Assembly (NCBI GenBank): GCA_016840025.1
Contig: JAEOTF010000244.1
Span: 1 to 10,177 of the forward strand
Source: Candidatus Hodarchaeota archaeon
GTDB taxonomy: Archaea > Asgardarchaeota > Heimdallarchaeia > Hodarchaeales > YT1-039
Length of the DNA: 10,177 nt
Direction: 5' to 3'
The translations under genes were made by a program, and so were the position numbers. Every line of letters begins with the position of its first letter. Position 1 is the stretch's first letter. Below are positions 7,197 to 10,177 of the stretch, one piece after another. The notes beneath the pieces are model-generated. The model worked only from the letters and a program-made list of their open reading frames with translations, had not been told where the DNA came from and ran no database searches.

Positions 7197-7218
7197 TATA
7201 ACTAAGGACAAAATTAAA

Positions 7219-8406
7219 ATGGAAGAACGAGATATTGTGCTTTTTATTGGTGCAGGATTTTCCTTCGATGCTGGATTACCTTTGATGAAAGATTTTGGGG
7301 AAGGATCTGAAAAAGACTACAGTGGTCTAAAAAAACATCTAGATCCAAGCCAATTTCGACATGCCGCTCCTCTCCTTATAGAAGCAGCAGAAGTGTTTCA
7401 AAGCTTTCAAGAATTTTGTAGAAATGCTTGCACTCTTTCAGATGAAGAGATTAATAACCTTGAAATTATTTATTGCGTTGCAGAATCAATGTATGAAGCT
7501 GGTCAAGAGCATATTAATCTTAATAAAAATTTCAAAGATCAACCATTTTCTTCTAAAGAATTAATTAAATCGATTCAATTATGGTTATGGAAAGTGTATC
7601 AGCAATTTCCAATTTGGAATCCAGAGCGTAAAACTAATAGAGAGCCGTATGACAGATTTTTTGAAACACTTAAAACTTTTGAAATAGCAGATCGACTCAC
7701 AGTGATAACAACTAATTATGATAATATTTATGAATATTTATCTTGGGAAAAAACCATGCCATGTGTTTATCCATTGGTCAATCCTAATTACTTTAATGCA
7801 GGGCATGGTTCTAAACAATATATTTTCCATAATGAAAAAGATCATCCTAATAAACCTGTGGTATGTAAATTACATGGAAGCATTAATTATTTCATTGATG
7901 GCAACTTTCCTGACAACTTATATATATCTAGTGATCTTACTAACGAGAAACAAATTGGTAACTCTTACATTGGGCTAGATAAACCAGCAATATTTGCAGT
8001 CGATGCAATCTGGAATATAAGAAAGAAATATGGTGAAAATTATACTCCTGCTATTGTTCCTCCTACATATGCAAAATTAACAAAGCAGGAATGGTTAAAA
8101 AAGATCTGGAGAAAAACACTTAATGCCCTCAGTAAGGCTAAAAAAATAATCTTCATTGGATATAGTATGCCAGATAGTGATGGTTTTATACATGCCTTAA
8201 TACATAGTGCTATGGCTCTACGAAGATCAAAACTAGAGCTATCAGTGTCTGTGATAGATCCATGTGAGTGCATTCATGAGCGTTATAAAAAACTCTTTAA
8301 AGATTTAATAAAAAAAGATATTGAGCCACAAAGCTTTTATGAAGCAACTGCAAATGGGACACTTGACAAAATACTCAATCCAGAAATGGATGCTTTCCAT
8401 GATTGA
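7219..8406 (+). CDS. SIR2-domain protein, probable NAD-consuming defence effector, 395 aa
   Basis: The protein starts directly with the SIR2 NAD-binding loop: IGAGFSFDAGLP at residues 10-21 is the GAGxSxxxGIP motif. TTNYDN (164-169) corresponds to the catalytic TxNxD segment, KLHGS (217-221) supplies the conserved His219, and IGYSMPDSD (313-321) is the usual C-terminal Rossmann motif of the SIR2-like group seen in prokaryotic immune systems. No cysteine pairs typical of the zinc ribbon of protein deacetylase sirtuins are visible, which favours NAD hydrolysis over deacetylation. No signal peptide or membrane segment is seen. The ATG is preceded by AAGGA ten bases upstream and by its own promoter. 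It is the only sizeable plus-strand gene, and it converges on the DUF6794-like gene with six bases between stops. Proteins with this domain act in abortive infection by depleting NAD. No partner (HerA, TIR or Argonaute) lies beside it, so a standalone SIR2 effector is my inference. The family call is firm. Confidence 0.93.
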   Translation: MEERDIVLFIGAGFSFDAGLPLMKDFGEGSEKDYSGLKKHLDPSQFRHAAPLLIEAAEVFQSFQEFCRNACTLSDEEINNLEIIYCVAESMYEAGQEHINLNKNFKDQPFSSKELIKSIQLWLWKVYQQFPIWNPERKTNREPYDRFFETLKTFEIADRLTVITTNYDNIYEYLSWEKTMPCVYPLVNPNYFNAGHGSKQYIFHNEKDHPNKPVVCKLHGSINYFIDGNFPDNLYISSDLTNEKQIGNSYIGLDKPAIFAVDAIWNIRKKYGENYTPAIVPPTYAKLTKQEWLKKIWRKTLNALSKAKKIIFIGYSMPDSDGFIHALIHSAMALRRSKLELSVSVIDPCECIHERYKKLFKDLIKKDIEPQSFYEATANGTLDKILNPEMDAFHD

Positions 8407-8412
8407 ATAAAG

Positions 8413-8736
8413 TTACTCCCTCAGCTTTTTCCAGACTTCCTCTATAATTACCATTGACGCTGAGTCAGGCTCAACATGCTCGAAATTGTAAAGCTTGAGG
8501 ACACGATCTGGGAATTTTTCTACAAGAGATCTGGCTAACTCTTTGTTTCCTTTCCACAGACCAAAACTATTGCGAATCCACATTCCCAGACTGAAATGAA
8601 ATCGAATCAATTTATCAAAAGATGTGTTCTTAAGTCTATTTTTATCTTCCTCAGATAGTTCTGAAATCACTTTATTTACTGCTTCATCAAAACTTCCCGG
8701 CCATCTTTTGCTGGATTCATGTCTCTGATTCATCAT
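8413..8736 (-). CDS. Small DUF6794-like protein, 107 aa
   Basis: The layout fits the small DUF6794 family as I recall it: an N-terminal WPGSFDEAV (12-20), a helical stretch with LSEEDKNRLK (27-36), then HFSLGMWIRNSFGLW (47-61), and near the end PDSASMVIIEEVWKKL (90-105). No enzymatic motif is visible and the function of the family is unknown to me. Two adjacent ATG codons (8736-8734 and 8733-8731) could start it. An in-frame TGA lies two codons upstream, so no longer N-terminus is possible. No strong SD is present, which may mean coupling to the 20-codon frame just before it. It converges on the SIR2 gene with a six-base gap and lies 127 bases downstream of the integrase on the same strand. 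Assignment to the family rests on memory of the motif, not on a search. Confidence 0.75.
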   Translation of the reverse strand: MMNQRHESSKRWPGSFDEAVNKVISELSEEDKNRLKNTSFDKLIRFHFSLGMWIRNSFGLWKGNKELARSLVEKFPDRVLKLYNFEHVEPDSASMVIIEEVWKKLRE

Positions 8737-8743
8737 GATTCAT

Positions 8744-8806
8744 CTATTCTCGGAGACATTTTTTCCATTTTTTTTCGTATTTATCTACGGCTGGTGTTAT
8801 TTTCAT
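8744..8806 (-). CDS. Possible 20-aa leader ORF before the DUF6794-like gene
   Basis: An ATG at 8806-8804 opens a 20-codon frame (begins MKITPAVDKYEKK, ends KKCLRE) that stops with TAG eight bases before the ATG pair of the next gene. The composition looks coding-like, and the close spacing would allow translational coupling. The upstream GAAG is only a weak SD. It could equally be chance in AT-rich DNA, or the remains of an N-terminus detached by a frameshift. I claim it only as a possibility. Confidence 0.2.
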   Translation of the reverse strand: MKITPAVDKYEKKWKKCLRE

Positions 8807-8863
8807 TTCAATTCTTCAATAATTATATTCAAAAATTTTTAATGCCCAAATACATAAATATCT

Positions 8864-9919
8864 TTACAAGTGTGCTCTTCTTTGTGCCCCGGCCATTTCC
8901 TCCTGAGATTGATCCTCATCTATTTGCTTAATTTGATGATCAAAAATTGCATTCAGGACATCAACTGCTTTCCTTTTATTTTCTGGGGTAGGATGCGCAT
9001 ATCGCATAGTCATTTTTATATCCGCATGTCCTAGGATTTCAGCAACTGTTACTAAATCGACTCCCCCAGTAACCATGTAGGTTGCAGCAGTATGCCTCAA
9101 ATCATGAAATCGTAAATTCTTTATGCCCGCCCTTCTACAAGCGGCCTTAAAAGCAGTTTTCACATCTCTAAAACATTTCTTTGTTTTTGGATTGAAAAAT
9201 ACATACTCAGATTCTCTCTCTATTCTTCTTAATGCATTAATTGCCGAGAGGTTCATAGGAATTTTTCGTGATCTTCCACTTTTAGACTCTTTGATGATGA
9301 TGAAATGTCTCTCAAAATCTATATCATTCCATTTGAGATTTAAGATTTCTCCCTTTCTCATGCCTGTGTTTATAGCTAGAGTGATTACTGACTTTAAGTG
9401 ACCACAGGCGCAGTGAATTAGCCTATCAATTTCTTCTTTATCAAGGATCCGCATTTCTATTTTCTGCTCTAGAAAGAATTTAATTTCCTTAACTGGATTA
9501 TCATTAACAATTTTCCACTTCATGGTCAAAGAGAAAATGACCTTAAGGCAGGCAAGCTCCCTGTTTACAGAAGCTGGTTTTACTTCCTCAATCCTATATC
9601 TCTTATATTCTTCAATGTGTCTTGGAGTAATTTTTGAAAGTGGTACCCCTTTAAAAAAAGGAATGAGTCTGTTCAAAGAATTTTGATCACTCTTCCATGA
9701 CTTTTTGTTCACCTTGGCATATTTAATATATTCCCTGGCAAAGTCTTCAAACTTGATCTTACTCTCTCTCTTGAATCTGTATTCTCCTCTTAAAATATCG
9801 GCTTTAACAGCAGTAAGAGCGTTTTCAGCATCCTTTTTGCTCCCTACAACTTTTCGAATCCTCCTCCCCTCATAGTAATAATCCACATACCACTTCTTGC
9901 CTATTCTAAATATTCCCAT
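8864..9919 (-). CDS. Tyrosine recombinase / phage-type integrase, 351 aa
   Basis: This is a complete site-specific recombinase. Residues 1-50 (GKKWYVDYYYEGRRIRKVVGSKKDAE) form a small arm-type DNA-binding domain. Residues about 55-145 are the SAM-like core-binding domain (FEDFAREYIKYAKV...ITPRHIEEYK...VNRELACLKVIFS). The catalytic domain follows with all key residues: Arg188 in NTGMRKGE, Lys213 in ESKSGRSRKIP, His272 and Arg275 in FHDLRHTAATYM, His298 in EILGHADI and the nucleophile Tyr307 in MRYAHP. The length is usual for the family and nothing is missing, so it is probably active. AAGGAAG lies eight bases or so before the ATG. It inserts or excises an element through a covalent 3'-phosphotyrosine link, usually at a tRNA or other conserved site. 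No tRNA is present in the window, so the attachment site and the element borders are not defined. Its presence marks the region as mobile. Confidence 0.95.
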   Translation of the reverse strand: MGIFRIGKKWYVDYYYEGRRIRKVVGSKKDAENALTAVKADILRGEYRFKRESKIKFEDFAREYIKYAKVNKKSWKSDQNSLNRLIPFFKGVPLSKITPRHIEEYKRYRIEEVKPASVNRELACLKVIFSLTMKWKIVNDNPVKEIKFFLEQKIEMRILDKEEIDRLIHCACGHLKSVITLAINTGMRKGEILNLKWNDIDFERHFIIIKESKSGRSRKIPMNLSAINALRRIERESEYVFFNPKTKKCFRDVKTAFKAACRRAGIKNLRFHDLRHTAATYMVTGGVDLVTVAEILGHADIKMTMRYAHPTPENKRKAVDVLNAIFDHQIKQIDEDQSQEEMAGAQRRAHL

Positions 9920-9959
9920 CTCTGCTTCCTTTTCGTCATTAAGTTATTCTATAGTAGTA

Positions 9960-9983
9960 AATATATATTCTATTATATAATTC
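9960..9983. repeat. 24-base direct repeat, copy 2 (integrase promoter)
   Basis: Partner of 7157-7180 with three mismatches, same orientation. The exact 12-mer ATATATTCTATT is at 9963-9974. It covers the -10 and spacer of the integrase promoter, much as copy 1 covers the SIR2 promoter. Confidence 0.4.
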
Positions 9984-9988
9984 GTCAA
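9960..9988 (-). promoter_or_regulatory. Likely promoter of the integrase gene
   Basis: On the minus strand TTGACG (9988-9983) and TATATT (9965-9960) are separated by exactly 17 bases, about 40 bases upstream of the ATG. Two direct copies of TATTCTAT (plus-strand 9945-9952 and 9966-9973) lie 21 bases apart, two helical turns, within and just after the promoter. They are plausible binding sites for a regulator or for the integrase arm domain. Confidence 0.5.
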
Positions 9989-10014
9989 GCCTTTAAATAT
10001 CAAATTATAATCTT

Positions 10015-10044
10015 TTGACATTAATAACCTTTTTTTCTTATTAT
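10015..10044 (+). promoter_or_regulatory. Outward-facing promoter candidate near the right edge
   Basis: TTGACA (10015-10020) and TATTAT (10039-10044) are separated by 18 bases on the plus strand, divergent from the integrase. No open frame of note follows before the window ends at 10177, so any gene it serves would lie to the right. The -35 is a perfect consensus, but the rest of the stretch is AT-rich and uninformative. Confidence 0.35.
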
Positions 10045-10177
10045 CTAGACTCATTGCTGTCCGATTAAAAATTTAAATAGTCTTGTATCTTATTAAAAAT
10101 AGTAAATTAACAGGCAAAAATGGATTTTTCGATTTGAATTCAATCTTAATACTCATGTATTACCAGCCTTGTAATAG

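Larger units (their letters stand above)
6858..7218. other. Divergent intergenic region between the cyclotransferase-like gene and the SIR2 gene
   Basis: These 361 bases hold no gene that I can support. From the left they contain the GGAGG site above, a minus-strand TATAAT (6892-6887) that could be the -10 of the cyclotransferase gene but has no good -35, and a GC-rich patch at 6927-6954 with arms CTCTCT/AGAGAG around GGCCGG. Next come copy B of the degenerate repeat and an unremarkable AT-rich stretch (7012-7140). The region ends with the SIR2 promoter and its inverted repeats. A minus-strand frame of about 42 codons runs through the repeat copy (with MGALSDRPKRV in it) but has no usable start. 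It could be a coding remnant, which I cannot show. Confidence 0.6.

Noticed and set aside
8401..8420. Bidirectional terminator between the convergent SIR2 and DUF6794-like genes.
   Set aside because: Only six bases separate the stops and no stem with a T-run spans the junction.
4777..10066. The 13-mer TTGCTGTCCGATT occurs both inside the methyltransferase gene (4777-4789) and near the right edge (10054-10066).
   Set aside because: The match does not extend on either side, and about one shared 13-mer is expected by chance in a window of this size. The first copy is ordinary coding sequence.

Overview
This AT-rich window (roughly two-thirds A+T by eye) reads as bacterial. Spacing to Shine-Dalgarno-like sequences is short, GTG starts are used, promoters look sigma-70-like, and there is a bacterial-type tyrosine integrase. 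I cannot name the species. The codon use and the lysine/glutamate/isoleucine-rich proteins fit many low-GC anaerobes and uncultured lineages. The content is that of a mobile defence island: a restriction-like multigene system, a SIR2-domain gene, two small accessory genes and a phage-type integrase, with no housekeeping gene in view.

Left two-thirds, all on the minus strand and transcribed right to left: a large C5-cytosine DNA methyltransferase (4436-6058), a P-loop ATPase with a four-cysteine cluster (2316-4301), a protein of unknown fold that overlaps it by 11 bases (767-2326), and, 18 bases further on, the first 249 codons of a gene that runs off the left edge (1-748). The order methyltransferase, ATPase, unknown protein, further (probably large) protein matches my recollection of the Druantia type II anti-phage system (druM-druF-druG-druE). 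A DptFGH-like restriction module joined to a methyltransferase is the main alternative. The missing left-hand gene would decide.

Middle: upstream of the methyltransferase, on the same strand, lies a small gamma-glutamylcyclotransferase-like protein (6303-6857). A degenerate repeat of about 40 bases lies 106 bases upstream of the methyltransferase start and again 112 bases upstream of this small gene, in the same orientation.

Right third: a plus-strand SIR2-like protein (7219-8406) with its own good promoter converges on a small DUF6794-like gene (8413-8736, minus). Behind that is a complete tyrosine integrase (8864-9919, minus) with a good promoter of its own. The SIR2 and integrase promoters share a 24-base sequence with three mismatches, in direct orientation, containing the exact 12-mer ATATATTCTATT. 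This could be a common operator or, less likely, a remnant of attachment sites. The last 258 bases hold the integrase promoter and an outward-facing promoter-like sequence but no gene. I see no tRNA, rRNA, CRISPR array, insertion-sequence transposase or convincing intrinsic terminator.
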